Both the position numbers and the translations under genes were made by a program. Shown piece by piece: positions 20,771 to 29,896 of a stretch of 64,000 bases of DNA (position 1 is its first letter; the number at the start of each line of letters is the position of its first letter). This DNA comes from Vibrio tritonius (lineage in GTDB: Bacteria; Pseudomonadota; Gammaproteobacteria; Enterobacterales; Vibrionaceae), in NCBI RefSeq assembly GCF_001547935.1, contig NZ_AP014635.1:744001-808000 (forward strand). The letters run 5' to 3'. The notes under the pieces are model-generated. The model was not told the origin of the DNA, searched no databases, and was given only the letters and a program-made list of their open reading frames with translations.

Positions 20771-21409
20771 TTATTCGTAAGCGTGACCGTGAATGCCTAA
20801 CGCTTTGCCATCAAGGAATGCTTTACCTTCTTTCATTTCTAAACGGCCTTCTACAAACCACTGCACTACCAATGGATAAATGCGGTGCTCTTGTGCTTGA
20901 ACTCGTTCAGTAAGAATCTCAATCGTATCCTCATCGAAGATAGGCACTTTCGCTTGCAGGATAACGGGTCCACCATCAAGCTGTTCTGTTACAAAGTGAA
21001 CGCTTGTGCCGTGTTCTTCGTCACCAGCCAAAATTGCACGTTGATAGGTATTCAAACCAGGATATTTAGGTAATAGAGATGGGTGAATGTTGATCATTCG
21101 ACCCATGTAGTGACGAACAAAGTCGCTGCTTAAAATACGCATGAAACCGGCAAGAACCACTAAATCTGGATTAAACTCGTCCATTTGACGCATCAACTCT
21201 TGGTCGTAAGCATCACGAGTATCAAAAGACTTAGGGTCGATAAATACTGGTTGAGCGCCTGCTTGCTCTGCTCGTTCTAACCCATAAGCAGTTGCTTTAT
21301 TCGAAAAAACAGCCGTGACTTTGCCGCCTTTAATGCTTGATTTACAAGCATCAATAATCGCTTGCAAGTTGGTACCATTTCCTGAAATTAAAACAACAAC
21401 ACTTTTCAT
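20771..21409 (-). CDS. purN: Phosphoribosylglycinamide formyltransferase PurN
   Basis: PurN transfers a formyl group from 10-formyl-tetrahydrofolate to GAR, the third step of purine synthesis. The 212-residue length is the same as E. coli. It shows SGNGTNLQAIIDAC for phosphate binding at residues 9-22, the catalytic Asn-x-His in MINIHPSLLPKY near 106-108, and the catalytic Asp in QLDGGPVILQA near 144. It lies three bases after purM in one operon. Confidence 0.97.
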   Translation of the reverse strand: MKSVVVLISGNGTNLQAIIDACKSSIKGGKVTAVFSNKATAYGLERAEQAGAQPVFIDPKSFDTRDAYDQELMRQMDEFNPDLVVLAGFMRILSSDFVRHYMGRMINIHPSLLPKYPGLNTYQRAILAGDEEHGTSVHFVTEQLDGGPVILQAKVPIFDEDTIEILTERVQAQEHRIYPLVVQWFVEGRLEMKEGKAFLDGKALGIHGHAYE

Positions 21410-21412
21410 AGG

Positions 21413-22453
21413 TTAAATTATCTCTACTTGACCTTCATTAGAATTTGCTGCTGCAATTGTACCGATTACCCACGCAGTTTCACCTTCTTTTTGCAGAAGC
21501 TGCACAGCATCTTGCGCTTGATCAGCAGGAAGCGCGATAATTAAGCCCACACCACAGTTGAATGTACGGTACATTTCATGGGTGTCTACATTACCTTTTT
21601 CTTGTAGCCAGTTGAAAATTGCAGGCCATTCCCAGCTGTTACCATCGATAACGGCTTTAGTGCCTTCTGGTAGTACTCGAGGGATATTTTCCCAGAAGCC
21701 GCCACCAGTAATGTGAGAAATTGCGTGAATGTCATGCTCGGCAATCAGTTTAAGACCTGATTTGATGTAAATTTTGGTTGGAGCAAGTAGGTGTTCACCA
21801 ACAGTTTTACCTTCCAACATCTCGCTTTTATCTGCTTGAGATACTTCTAGGATTTTACGAACTAGTGAATAGCCGTTTGAGTGAGGGCCGCTTGAACCTA
21901 CTGCAATGAGGGCATCGCCTGCTGCTACTTTGGTGCCGTCGATGATGTCTTCTTTTTCAACCACACCAACACAGAAACCAGCTACGTCGTAGTCTTCGCC
22001 TTCGTACATGCCAGGCATCTCAGCGGTTTCGCCACCGATAAGGGCACAACCTGCTTGCAGACAGCCTTCAGCGATACCTGATACAACGTCTGCAGCTGTG
22101 TCTACATCAAGCTTGCCTGTTGCATAGTAATCAAGGAAGAAAAGTGGCTCTGCACCTTGAACGATAAGATCGTTCACACACATAGCAACAAGATCGATAC
22201 CGATCGTGTCGTGCTTTTGCATATCCAAAGCAAGTCGTAGTTTAGTACCTACACCGTCGGTACCTGAAACTAACACTGGCTGTTTGTATTTGGTTGGTAG
22301 CTCACATAGGGCACCAAAACCACCAAGGCCACCCATTACTTCTGGGCGACGAGTTCGTTTTACTGCGCCTTTAATGCGATTGACAAGTTCGTTACCTGCA
22401 TCAATATCTACACCAGCGTCTTTATAGCTTAGAGAAGTTTTGTTACCGCTCAC
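21413..22453 (-). CDS. purM: Phosphoribosylformylglycinamidine cyclo-ligase PurM
   Basis: PurM closes the imidazole ring to form AIR, the fifth step of purine synthesis. The 346-residue protein (345 in E. coli) shows [18 protein letters not shown] at the start, [30 protein letters not shown] and [11 protein letters not shown], all typical of the family. It heads the purMN operon, divergent from upp; a PurR-like box lies in the shared upstream region. Confidence 0.97.
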   Translation of the reverse strand: MSGNKTSLSYKDAGVDIDAGNELVNRIKGAVKRTRRPEVMGGLGGFGALCELPTKYKQPVLVSGTDGVGTKLRLALDMQKHDTIGIDLVAMCVNDLIVQGAEPLFFLDYYATGKLDVDTAADVVSGIAEGCLQAGCALIGGETAEMPGMYEGEDYDVAGFCVGVVEKEDIIDGTKVAAGDALIAVGSSGPHSNGYSLVRKILEVSQADKSEMLEGKTVGEHLLAPTKIYIKSGLKLIAEHDIHAISHITGGGFWENIPRVLPEGTKAVIDGNSWEWPAIFNWLQEKGNVDTHEMYRTFNCGVGLIIALPADQAQDAVQLLQKEGETAWVIGTIAAANSNEGQVEII

Positions 22454-22516
22454 GGGGAAAGTCCTCGGTCTTAGTTGGATATGAAAACGGCGCTATTCTA
22501 CCGCCTTATAATCAAA

Positions 22517-22532
22517 AGGAAAACGTTTGCGC
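22517..22532. promoter_or_regulatory. PurR-like operator between purM and upp
   Basis: The 16 bases AGGAAAACGTTTGCGC match the PurR consensus ACGCAAACGTTTGCGT at 13 positions, including the central AAACGTTTGCG. The site lies 64 bp upstream of the purM start, where PurR repression would be expected. Confidence 0.7.
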
Positions 22533-22702
22533 GAGTTTTTTCGTAAGATTTTTTTTGTTTTTTCCCTTGCATTTGCGTAATGATGATTTTGGTAAAGTTA
22601 ACTTACGCTATTGTTCTTGAGGGGAAATGGCCTAAACCGTACAAAAAGAGAGTAAATCTGTGTATAATCCGAAGGTTTGTTTAAATTATGCCGGAGATGG
22701 AA

Positions 22703-23329
22703 ATGAAAGTTGTTGAAGTAAAACACCCGCTAGTAAAACATAAGATTGGTTTGATGCGTGAGGGTGATATCAGCACAAAACGTTTTCGTGAGTTAGCAAC
22801 CGAAGTAGGTAGCTTGTTAACTTATGAAGCGACCGCAGACTTTGAAACAGAAAAAGTTACCATTGATGGGTGGATGGGTCCAGTTGAGATCGATCAAATC
22901 AAAGGTAAAAAGGTGACTGTGGTTCCAATTCTTCGCGCAGGTCTAGGCATGATGGATGGTGTTTTGGAACACATTCCTAGTGCACGTATCAGCGTAGTTG
23001 GCGTGTACCGTGATGAAGAAACGTTAGAGCCAGTACCTTATTTCAATAAGTTAGCTTCTAACATTGAAGAGCGCATGGCACTTGTTGTTGATCCTATGTT
23101 GGCAACTGGCGGCTCTATGATTGCAACGATCGATCTTCTGAAAGAAAAAGGTTGTGACCATATTAAAGTACTAGTATTGGTTGCTGCTCCTGAGGGTATT
23201 GCTGCTCTTGAAAAAGCACATCCAGATGTTGAGCTTTATTGTGCATCAATCGATGAGAAGTTAAACGACAAAGGTTACATTGTTCCTGGTCTTGGTGACG
23301 CGGGCGACAAAATTTTCGGTACTAAATAA
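22703..23329 (+). CDS. upp: Uracil phosphoribosyltransferase
   Basis: Upp salvages uracil to UMP using PRPP. From the ATG at 22703 the product has 208 residues, the E. coli length; GGAG at 22693-22696 is six bases away, while the upstream ATG at 22688 lacks a site. The PRPP loop [16 protein letters not shown] is at about residues 128-143 and the uracil-binding [13 protein letters not shown] is at the C-terminus. A uracil permease gene (uraA) commonly follows upp in relatives but is absent here; a terminator comes at once. Confidence 0.97.
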   Translation: MKVVEVKHPLVKHKIGLMREGDISTKRFRELATEVGSLLTYEATADFETEKVTIDGWMGPVEIDQIKGKKVTVVPILRAGLGMMDGVLEHIPSARISVVGVYRDEETLEPVPYFNKLASNIEERMALVVDPMLATGGSMIATIDLLKEKGCDHIKVLVLVAAPEGIAALEKAHPDVELYCASIDEKLNDKGYIVPGLGDAGDKIFGTK

Positions 23330-23345
23330 TTAAAATAAGTAATTA

Positions 23346-23380
23346 AAAAGAGAGGGAGCCAAGTGGCTCCCTCTCTTTTA
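23346..23380. terminator. Bidirectional terminator between upp and rluF
   Basis: GAGAGGGAGCC and GGCTCCCTCTC form an 11-bp stem with an AAGT loop, flanked by A- and T-runs. Confidence 0.88.
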
Positions 23381-23406
23381 TTGATGCGCGCAGAAAAATG
23401 CGAACG

Positions 23407-24471
23407 CTATTTTTTCAAGCTTAATGTGCCACCCACTTTTTTATGCGTAGGTTTGCTTGGCCGGTTTGAATTATTCGTTGGGCGTGACGCATCATCACGT
23501 CTCTGGCTTGGTTTACGCGAGAATTCAGAACGTTCGTTACCTGAACGTTCATTAGTATTACTGCGAGATTGGCGGCCTTTCTTGGAGTTAGGTGCATGAC
23601 GGAACTCTTCTGCATTGTTACCGCGAAATGTCCGAGGTTTCTGATTACGGCGCGCTTTGGATGTTTGGTTTTCTTCACGGCTATCGTAAAGTTTTGCCGC
23701 CGTCGCTTGACGAATTTTCTTGCCATTGGCAGCAATGCTTGACGCTTCTTCTGTTCCGCTAGAATCTTCACACAAAGAGAGAAGTTGTGATACTTCATCA
23801 TCACTCAAATAACGCCATTCACCATTGGGAAGGCCATCAAGAGAGATATTCATAATCCGGACACGGCGCAGTTTGTAGACTTCGTAACCGAGAGCTTCAC
23901 ACATACGACGAATTTGGCGGTTTAGTCCCTGAGTCAAAACGATACGAAAACTGAATTTGGTTTCTTTTGTTACGGTACAAGGAAGCGTCACCGTATCGAG
24001 GATATTCACACCACTCGACATCTGCTTGATGAAGTCATCGCTGATGGGCTTATCAACACGAACGACATACTCTTTTTCGTGATTGTTTCCAGCGCGCAAG
24101 ATCTTATTCACGATGTCGCCATCATTGGTCAAAAAAATCAAACCGTCAGAAGGTTTATCGAGACGACCAATAGGGAAAATACGTTTTGAGTGACCAATGA
24201 AATCAACAATATTACCCGGAACATCTCGTTCGGTTGTACAGGTAATGCCAGTTGGTTTATTAAGTGCAATATAAATGGTGCGAGGTTTGGCGCCGACAGG
24301 TTTTCCATCAACGCATACTTCGTCTTGGATAGTGACTTTAGTTCCCATCTCTGGTTTTTGACCATTAATGGTCACTCGACCTTGTTCGATAAGTTTATCG
24401 GCCTCACGACGGGAGCAAAAACCTGTTTCACTGATGAACTTATTGAGGCGTTTTTCTTCCGGTTGCGACAT
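23407..24471 (-). CDS. rluF: 23S rRNA pseudouridine synthase RluF
   Basis: RluF makes pseudouridine 2604 in 23S rRNA and also modifies tRNA-Tyr in E. coli. The 354-residue product has an N-terminal S4 RNA-binding domain ([19 protein letters not shown]), the catalytic aspartate in [14 protein letters not shown] near residue 104 and [17 protein letters not shown]. The last 110 or so residues are a basic, low-complexity tail rich in Arg, Asn, Ser and Lys, longer than in E. coli RluF (290 residues). It probably binds RNA. The gene is alone between terminators. Confidence 0.9.
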   Translation of the reverse strand: MSQPEEKRLNKFISETGFCSRREADKLIEQGRVTINGQKPEMGTKVTIQDEVCVDGKPVGAKPRTIYIALNKPTGITCTTERDVPGNIVDFIGHSKRIFPIGRLDKPSDGLIFLTNDGDIVNKILRAGNNHEKEYVVRVDKPISDDFIKQMSSGVNILDTVTLPCTVTKETKFSFRIVLTQGLNRQIRRMCEALGYEVYKLRRVRIMNISLDGLPNGEWRYLSDDEVSQLLSLCEDSSGTEEASSIAANGKKIRQATAAKLYDSREENQTSKARRNQKPRTFRGNNAEEFRHAPNSKKGRQSRSNTNERSGNERSEFSRKPSQRRDDASRPTNNSNRPSKPTHKKVGGTLSLKK

Positions 24472-24525
24472 GGAAATCTCCTAATAATCTTAGAGGGGGG
24501 GTCTATTAAAAGAGCCACAACTCAA

Positions 24526-24550
24526 CGCGCTCTTTAGTCAAAAGAGCGCG
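24526..24550. other. Perfect 10-bp hairpin between smrA and rluF
   Basis: CGCGCTCTTT (24526-24535) pairs with AAAGAGCGCG (24541-24550) around five bases. Without a T-run on either strand it is a weak terminator candidate for smrA. Confidence 0.5.
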
Positions 24551-24571
24551 CATTCTAACAGGTCTATGGTT

Positions 24572-25153
24572 TCAGCCAAGTCGTTTTTGATGGCGCTCGC
24601 GGTTTTCCATTTTTTTCTCATCGCTCTTACGCAGTAATACATAAACAGCACCAGTGCCGCCATGAAATTGCAAAGCACTGTGGACACATTGTACTTCTTT
24701 TATTTGTGGTAACCATGACGCGACATAGCTTTTCATTAAGGCTGGTGGATTTGAACGTGCACCTTTACCGTGAACAATCATCACAGTACGGATGTCCATC
24801 CGTAAACACTGGCGTAAAAAGGCCACAATTTCATCCCGTGCCTGTTGTAGGGTTCTTTTATGCAAATCAAGTCTTGCTTGAATGGGGTATTTTCCTAAAC
24901 GGAGTTTGCGATACACACCATCTTGAACACCATCACGTTTAAACTCGATCACGTCCTCTGGTTTGAGCATTGGCGCGTTATCGATGGAGAGATATTCTGG
25001 ATCCCCTTCACTCAAGTGGGTGGCAGCTTCGCGTCTGGCTAAATGCGCTTCGGTTACCTGTATCGACTTTGGGTGTTCAGCTGTATCTTGTTTAATAGGC
25101 TTTACGTCACCCATCATTTGCTGGAACAGCTCGAAATCGTCTTCTTGAGACAT
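24572..25153 (-). CDS. smrA: Smr-domain endonuclease, SmrA type
   Basis: The 193-residue product carries a C-terminal Smr domain with LDLHKRTLQQARDEI and VMIVHGKGARS, the LDxH and HGxG motifs of this nuclease family, then HGGTGAVYVLLRKSDEKK. The sequence matches E. coli SmrA (YdaL) better than the ribosome-rescue nuclease SmrB; for example EFKRDGVQDGVYRKLRLGKY closely follows YdaL. The cellular substrate is not settled. I chose the ATG at 25153; a TTG two codons upstream is possible. A terminated small transcript lies just upstream. Confidence 0.85.
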   Translation of the reverse strand: MSQEDDFELFQQMMGDVKPIKQDTAEHPKSIQVTEAHLARREAATHLSEGDPEYLSIDNAPMLKPEDVIEFKRDGVQDGVYRKLRLGKYPIQARLDLHKRTLQQARDEIVAFLRQCLRMDIRTVMIVHGKGARSNPPALMKSYVASWLPQIKEVQCVHSALQFHGGTGAVYVLLRKSDEKKMENRERHQKRLG

Positions 25154-25225
25154 AATCAATTATCTCGAATCCATGAATAGGTTATTTGATTATAACAATG
25201 CGGCAAGCAATGGGAATAAAAGACA

Positions 25226-25261
25226 AATAAAAAACCGGAGCAGGAAAGGGTCTACTCCGGT
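25226..25261 (-). terminator. Intrinsic terminator of the FNR-linked small transcript
   Basis: On the minus strand ACCGGAG and CTCCGGT form a 7-bp stem with a 14-base loop, followed by TTTTTTATTT. It ends 40 bases after the stop codon of the small ORF at 25301-25414. Confidence 0.75.
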
Positions 25262-25300
25262 GCGTAGCGTCACTCTATCTTTCAATAGGTGCTAAGCGAT

Positions 25301-25414
25301 CTAGTGAGGAGATTTGTCGTTCAGGACTTTGTCACAATAAAAAAGATCGCCAAGCATCGCTTTAGTTTGTTCTTGGATGTCCATTACCACTGAATTAGCC
25401 CACAGTGTAACCAT
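25301..25414 (-). CDS. Possible 37-residue small protein under an FNR-type promoter
   Basis: This short ORF begins MVTLWANSVV, has a second Met at residue 11 (MDIQEQTKAML) and ends NDKSPH. AGGA lies nine bases before the first ATG. I do not recognise it. The composition is protein-like and soluble, with one cysteine near residue 27. It sits between a promoter with a perfect FNR palindrome and an intrinsic terminator, so an RNA of about 235 bases is likely made. The RNA could instead be a regulatory sRNA with no translated ORF. Confidence 0.5.
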   Translation of the reverse strand: MVTLWANSVVMDIQEQTKAMLGDLFYCDKVLNDKSPH

Positions 25415-25468
25415 ACTGGAGAGTCCTAGAACCACCTTTTTTATTGCAAAGTATCGAAGACAGAGCTT

Positions 25469-25510
25469 AAGTTAAGGGTTACTCATTTTACGTACATTGA
25501 TCTATATCAA
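25469..25510 (-). promoter_or_regulatory. FNR-dependent promoter
   Basis: TTGATCTATATCAA at 25497-25510 is a perfect TTGAT-N4-ATCAA FNR palindrome. On the minus strand a TAACTT hexamer at 25474-25469 predicts a start near 25462. This puts the palindrome centre at -41.5, the classic position for FNR activation. CRP fits less well because the TGTGA half-sites are missing. Confidence 0.75.
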
Positions 25511-25685
25511 TGTTATTCGCGCGATTCATTTTCGCATATTGGTGATGGGAATTTAGTCACATTTTTCATGGGGTGGCGGGTTTTTGAGCGAACGGAATTT
25601 ATTTGTAAGAAAGTGCTTGCGCCAGAAAAAAGAATCAGTAATATACGCATCCGTTCCCGATGATAAATACATCGGTTGAGCAACT

Positions 25686-25762
<77 letters not shown>

Positions 25763-25771
25763 CTTTCTAAG

Positions 25772-25802
25772 AAAGCCCCGGCAGCAATGTCGGGGCTTTT
25801 TT
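25772..25802 (+). terminator. Terminator after tRNA-Pro
   Basis: AAAGCCCCG and CGGGGCTTT form a 9-bp stem with a 10-base loop, ending in TTTTTT. Confidence 0.88.
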
Positions 25803-25953
25803 GCGTTTAGAGCCAAAGCTTATCCAGAGCTAGCGGGATTGTGCGCATTTACCGCAACGATCTCGATCTGGCCCCCTCCTTCTTTAGAGGGAGGGCTGGG
25901 GAGGGAGCTAGCGCGCACGGAAGTTACTGTCTTCGCGATATTTTCCGAGTCTT

Positions 25954-26826
25954 CTACTCAAAATCGCAGTCTGCAGCTTTAGCTTGATTAAGCCTTGTCA
26001 CCGAAAACCCCTGCTTTTCCATCAGATCTAACACATTATTTGGCCCAATTAAATGCAGCACACCAACGACCATCACATAATTGCCTTGGGAATCGGGATA
26101 AAAGCTGGTTGAACTGAGCTTATTGGCCCAATCGAGATTACGTTTATCCACCACATCATCACGCATTTGTGCTGACATGCCATCTGCTTCAGCAAAACGC
26201 ATCAAATTATTTTCATCGCCCGCTTTCCAGCTCTGAATTAAGCATTGCATAGTGGTTTCACTGCTTTTCCACTCTTTGAGCATGCCGAGTAAAAGCTCTT
26301 TCCCGTCATCAGGCTGTTGAGTGAGTAGGTCAATTTGAAATTGTAATTTCTCAAGGCCAATCACAGGAATGTTGTGCTGGGTCGCTTGGCTAAGCATCCG
26401 AGTATCGACCCCATTTCCTGAATGGTAACCCAGTTGGCTTAAATGATCATTTTGCAGAGCAATGGCTGTTGCCCATGGTGCCATCTCGCGGTATCGATCA
26501 GAATTCAACCCCAAGCTTTTCGCCATTGTAGAGAGCTGTGTTAACTGCTTTTTATTGAGAATATCTTTGGTCTTAACGGTTTGTGGTGGATATGTTACTC
26601 CGTTGGTGTTGCGGGTATCGGTTTCAACGATTAATCCTGAACCTTGGGTTAGGGTATCAGTAATGATTTTAGGTAAAGGATACATGGATGGAGTACCAAC
26701 ATGCACTGAGCCGATAACATAGAGGTTTAAATCTCCTCGGCTTACTTGCCAGTACAAAGGTTCTGCTTTAGTTACTGTAGTAAACAGCGCGAGAACGCCA
26801 GCAAGTACACGTAAATTCAACGGCAT
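25954..26826 (-). CDS. TraB/GumN family protein
   Basis: The 290-residue product starts with a signal peptide (to about residue 21). It has the two TraB/GumN signature regions: YVIGSVHVGTPSMYPLP near residue 40 with the GxxH motif, and MVVGVLHLIGPNNVLDLMEK near 255 with the second GxLH motif. The family includes eukaryotic Tiki metalloproteases and bacterial proteins of uncertain role; a periplasmic metal-dependent peptidase activity is a guess by homology. It stands alone between tRNA-Pro and copA. Confidence 0.85.
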   Translation of the reverse strand: MPLNLRVLAGVLALFTTVTKAEPLYWQVSRGDLNLYVIGSVHVGTPSMYPLPKIITDTLTQGSGLIVETDTRNTNGVTYPPQTVKTKDILNKKQLTQLSTMAKSLGLNSDRYREMAPWATAIALQNDHLSQLGYHSGNGVDTRMLSQATQHNIPVIGLEKLQFQIDLLTQQPDDGKELLLGMLKEWKSSETTMQCLIQSWKAGDENNLMRFAEADGMSAQMRDDVVDKRNLDWANKLSSTSFYPDSQGNYVMVVGVLHLIGPNNVLDLMEKQGFSVTRLNQAKAADCDFE

Positions 26827-26972
26827 AGAATTGAGATCTCCAGTATTGGCTTGGATTTACTGTAGAGGTTTTCGTTGTAGATTTAAAGTATTAACCAGAG
26901 ACACCACAGACAAAAAAGCGCAGAACTGAATGTCTGCGCTGTATTGCTCGTTGCGAGTGTTAGCTACTGAGT

Positions 26973-29669
26973 TTATCGCTTAAACAAGCGTAAGCGGTTG
27001 GCATTGCTCACCACCGTAATTGAGGAGAGTGCCATTGCCGCACCGGCAATCACTGGGTTGAGCATAAAACCAAAAGCAGGGTAGAGAACCCCCGCAGCAA
27101 TAGGTATACCCAACGTATTGTAAACAAATGCACCCATTAGGTTTTGTTTGATGTTTTTAACGGTGGCCTTAGATAACTCAATGGCGTCAGCAATCGCCAG
27201 TGGTGACGAATTGAGCAGCGTCATTTGAGCACTTTCTATTGCAACGTCACTGCCAGATCCCATTGCGATACCAATATCTGCCTGAGCCAATGCGGGCGCA
27301 TCATTAATCCCATCACCAGCCATTGCAACAGTGCGTCCCTCTTGTTGTAGCTTGGCAATATGTTGCGCTTTTTGATCTGGTAGTACTTGAGCTATGACTT
27401 GGTTGATCCCGATCTCTTTCGCGATAGCGTTTGCAACAGAGCTTTGGTCACCGGTTAACATCACCGTGTGGATGCCCATACGATTGAGCGTGTTGATGGC
27501 GCTAATTGCACTCTCTTTTAATGGATCGGCAATGGCGATAGCGCCGATGACCTTGCCATCGCTTGCGATCACAACCGGGCTCCAAGCTTGCGCTCTATAA
27601 CGGTTTAGTACGTCGGCTAAGGGGGCTAAGTCCACGTTGCTGGTTTGCAAGTAGCCAATTGAGCCTACCGTGATTGTATGCCCGTCAATGTGACCTTTTA
27701 GGCCTTTGCCGCGTTGGTTAGCAAAGTCGGTTACCTCTGGGGCATTAAGATTTTGCTCTTTGGCATGCAGGCAAACTGCTTTGGCTAGTGGGTGCTCGGA
27801 GTGTTGCTCCAAGGCATACGCTAAAGTGAGCAGCTCATCAGCACTCATAGTTAATGGATCAATTGATTGAATGGTGGGGCGTCCCTGAGTCAAGGTGCCG
27901 GTTTTATCAAACACCACTGTGTCTATTTTGCTGGCACTTTGCAGCACATCGGCATCTTTGATCAAAATACCCAGTTCGGCTGCTTTGCCCACACCTACAG
28001 TGACGGACAGCGGTGTCGCTAAACCGAGCGCGCAAGGACAAGCAATAATGAGCACCGTGGTGGCCGCGACTAACATGTAGCTGATTTTAGGCTCTGGCCC
28101 AACTAAGTACCAAACTAACGCAGTAACAATTGCAATGGCGACAACCACAGGAACAAACACCGATGAGATCTTATCTGCCAACTTAGCTAAAGCGGGTTTA
28201 CTGCTTTGCGCTTGGCGAACCAACTGAATAATGCGCGACAACATAGTTTGCGCACCAATACCGGTTGTTTCAATGACGAGTGAGCCATCTTGGTTAATGG
28301 TTCCTGCTGACACCGTTTCCCCAACAAATTTATGATTAGGGATTGGTTCTCCGGTAAGCATTGATTCATCCACATAGGAATCCCCGCTGACTACCTTACC
28401 ATCCACGGCCACTTTTTCACCCGGTTTGATACGCAATTGCATACCTTGTTGGATCTGCTCGACCGCTATGGTTTGATCCCCTTGTTCGGTAATCAATGTC
28501 GCTTGTTGTGGCTGAAGGTTAATTAACGCTTGCAGCGATTGAGTGGTACGCGCCTTGGCTTTTGCTTCAATGTAATGACCAAGAGAAATTAAACCGATGA
28601 TCATTGCACTTGCTTCGAAGTAAACGTGGCGAGCGGCATCGGGAAATGCGCTTGGCAGAATCACAACAAAAATAGAATAGAGCCAAGCAACACCGGTTCC
28701 GAGCGCGACTAAGGTATCCATGGTCGCGCGCCCGTGAGTTAATGACTTCCAAGCACTAGTGTAAAAGTGACGACCAGCGGTTGCGAGAAGCGCTAGACAG
28801 ATAACGCCCACTATGCCCCAGCTCATCTGTTGCGTGGTGGTTTGAATCGCCATGTCACCACCCAAAACGCCCCACAGCATTAAAGGTACACCGACCACTA
28901 AGCCCATGATGGCGCTACGTAAGTGTTCCTTTTTAACCGTCTCTAGCTGTTGTTGCTGCTTTTCTTGTTGCAACGCAGGGTCGTCGACCCATTCTGCTTG
29001 ATAACCGGCATCGGTCACCGCTTGAATTAACTCTTGAGCCAGACTTTTATTGGCAATCACCAACGCGCTTTGTTCCGCTAAGTTAACTTGAGCACGTTGT
29101 ACCCCCTCTACTGAGAGCAGGGCTTTTTCAACGGAAGAGACACAGCTAGCACAGCTCATCCCCTTAACTAGGAGATGCGTGTGAACGTCTTTTTCAAGAA
29201 GCGTGCTAGCTTGTTGCTGTTTTGTAGAGGGGGTCTCCTCTGTAGTCACGTCATTACTGGTTGGTTCTGATGTTGCGATATCGTCATTGGCTGCAATTGC
29301 TTTAAAGCCAACCTCTGCGACCTTTTGCTCAATCTCTTGAGGAGAAAGGGAAGTAACCAGCGAAAGATGCTCTTTGGTAACCTCTAAGCGAGCAATGTTG
29401 TGTGCTTCCTGTAAATGCGTGGTGAGTTTATTGACGCAGCCACCACAATGCAGACCTTCTAGGCCAAATTCATAATGGTGACCTGCGGCAAACCCAACGG
29501 CTTCAACGCTATCAAGTACTTGATCTAATGATGCATCCGCCTCGAAATCGATATAAGTCGGGGTGAGTTCTTTAATGGTAACTGTGAAATCTTCATTGAG
29601 TTGACGCTCTAAACTGCGCGCGCACCCCATGCAATGAAGACCGGTGAGTGGTAAAGCATAATGGCTCAT
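26973..29669 (-). CDS. copA: Copper-exporting P1B-type ATPase
   Basis: CopA pumps Cu(I) out of the cytoplasm. The 898-residue product has three N-terminal metal-binding domains with CMGC (residue 13), CGGC (about 75) and CASC (about 170); E. coli CopA has two. The transmembrane region carries ACPCALGLATP, the copper-specific CPC site. VFDKTGTLTQG holds the phosphorylated aspartate, SEHPLAKAV the nucleotide-binding HP motif, and AGDGINDAPALAQADIG the hinge. A promoter of the CueR type lies 30-60 bp upstream. The cueR gene is not in the window. Confidence 0.97.
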   Translation of the reverse strand: MSHYALPLTGLHCMGCARSLERQLNEDFTVTIKELTPTYIDFEADASLDQVLDSVEAVGFAAGHHYEFGLEGLHCGGCVNKLTTHLQEAHNIARLEVTKEHLSLVTSLSPQEIEQKVAEVGFKAIAANDDIATSEPTSNDVTTEETPSTKQQQASTLLEKDVHTHLLVKGMSCASCVSSVEKALLSVEGVQRAQVNLAEQSALVIANKSLAQELIQAVTDAGYQAEWVDDPALQQEKQQQQLETVKKEHLRSAIMGLVVGVPLMLWGVLGGDMAIQTTTQQMSWGIVGVICLALLATAGRHFYTSAWKSLTHGRATMDTLVALGTGVAWLYSIFVVILPSAFPDAARHVYFEASAMIIGLISLGHYIEAKAKARTTQSLQALINLQPQQATLITEQGDQTIAVEQIQQGMQLRIKPGEKVAVDGKVVSGDSYVDESMLTGEPIPNHKFVGETVSAGTINQDGSLVIETTGIGAQTMLSRIIQLVRQAQSSKPALAKLADKISSVFVPVVVAIAIVTALVWYLVGPEPKISYMLVAATTVLIIACPCALGLATPLSVTVGVGKAAELGILIKDADVLQSASKIDTVVFDKTGTLTQGRPTIQSIDPLTMSADELLTLAYALEQHSEHPLAKAVCLHAKEQNLNAPEVTDFANQRGKGLKGHIDGHTITVGSIGYLQTSNVDLAPLADVLNRYRAQAWSPVVIASDGKVIGAIAIADPLKESAISAINTLNRMGIHTVMLTGDQSSVANAIAKEIGINQVIAQVLPDQKAQHIAKLQQEGRTVAMAGDGINDAPALAQADIGIAMGSGSDVAIESAQMTLLNSSPLAIADAIELSKATVKNIKQNLMGAFVYNTLGIPIAAGVLYPAFGFMLNPVIAGAAMALSSITVVSNANRLRLFKR

Positions 29670-29700
29670 AAATTAGCCCTCCAAAGCTTAGATGGTGCTA

Positions 29701-29731
29701 AGCATAAACCTTCCCCTAAAGGTAAGGTCAA
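29701..29731 (-). promoter_or_regulatory. CueR-type copA promoter
   Basis: On the minus strand the -35 TTGACC (29731-29726) and -10 TATGCT (29706-29701) are 19 bp apart, the long spacer of MerR-family promoters. Between them the imperfect palindrome ACCTTACCTTTAGGGGAAGG with a final T (29728-29708) closely follows the E. coli copA operator. Confidence 0.88.
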
Positions 29732-29806
29732 GGGGAAAAGATGGCAAATATGGTTCATATGAACAAGATAATCGGGAAGATATTGATATTAGAGCCAAAC
29801 GATAAT

Positions 29807-29836
29807 TGTCGTTAATATCCCCACAGTGATAGAATA
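29807..29836 (+). promoter_or_regulatory. Likely gltX promoter
   Basis: TTGTCG and TAGAAT stand about 18 bp apart, 60-90 bp upstream of gltX. This is a housekeeping sigma-70 match by eye only. Confidence 0.5.
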
Positions 29837-29896
29837 CCGCGCAAATTTCGCTTACGCTGTCGATTTAGCGCAAGCTTCTGACAAAGGTAATTCATA

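Noticed and set aside
22533..22702. Possible purine or uracil riboswitch before upp
   Set aside because: No conserved aptamer pattern could be traced; the PurR box explains the spacing better.
25497..25510. CRP site instead of FNR
   Set aside because: The TTGAT/ATCAA arms fit FNR perfectly, while CRP needs TGTGA/TCACA.
25872..25905. C- and G-rich inverted sequence between tRNA-Pro and the TraB gene
   Set aside because: It resembles low-complexity intergenic sequence common in many bacteria; no second copy in the window, so no claim is made.
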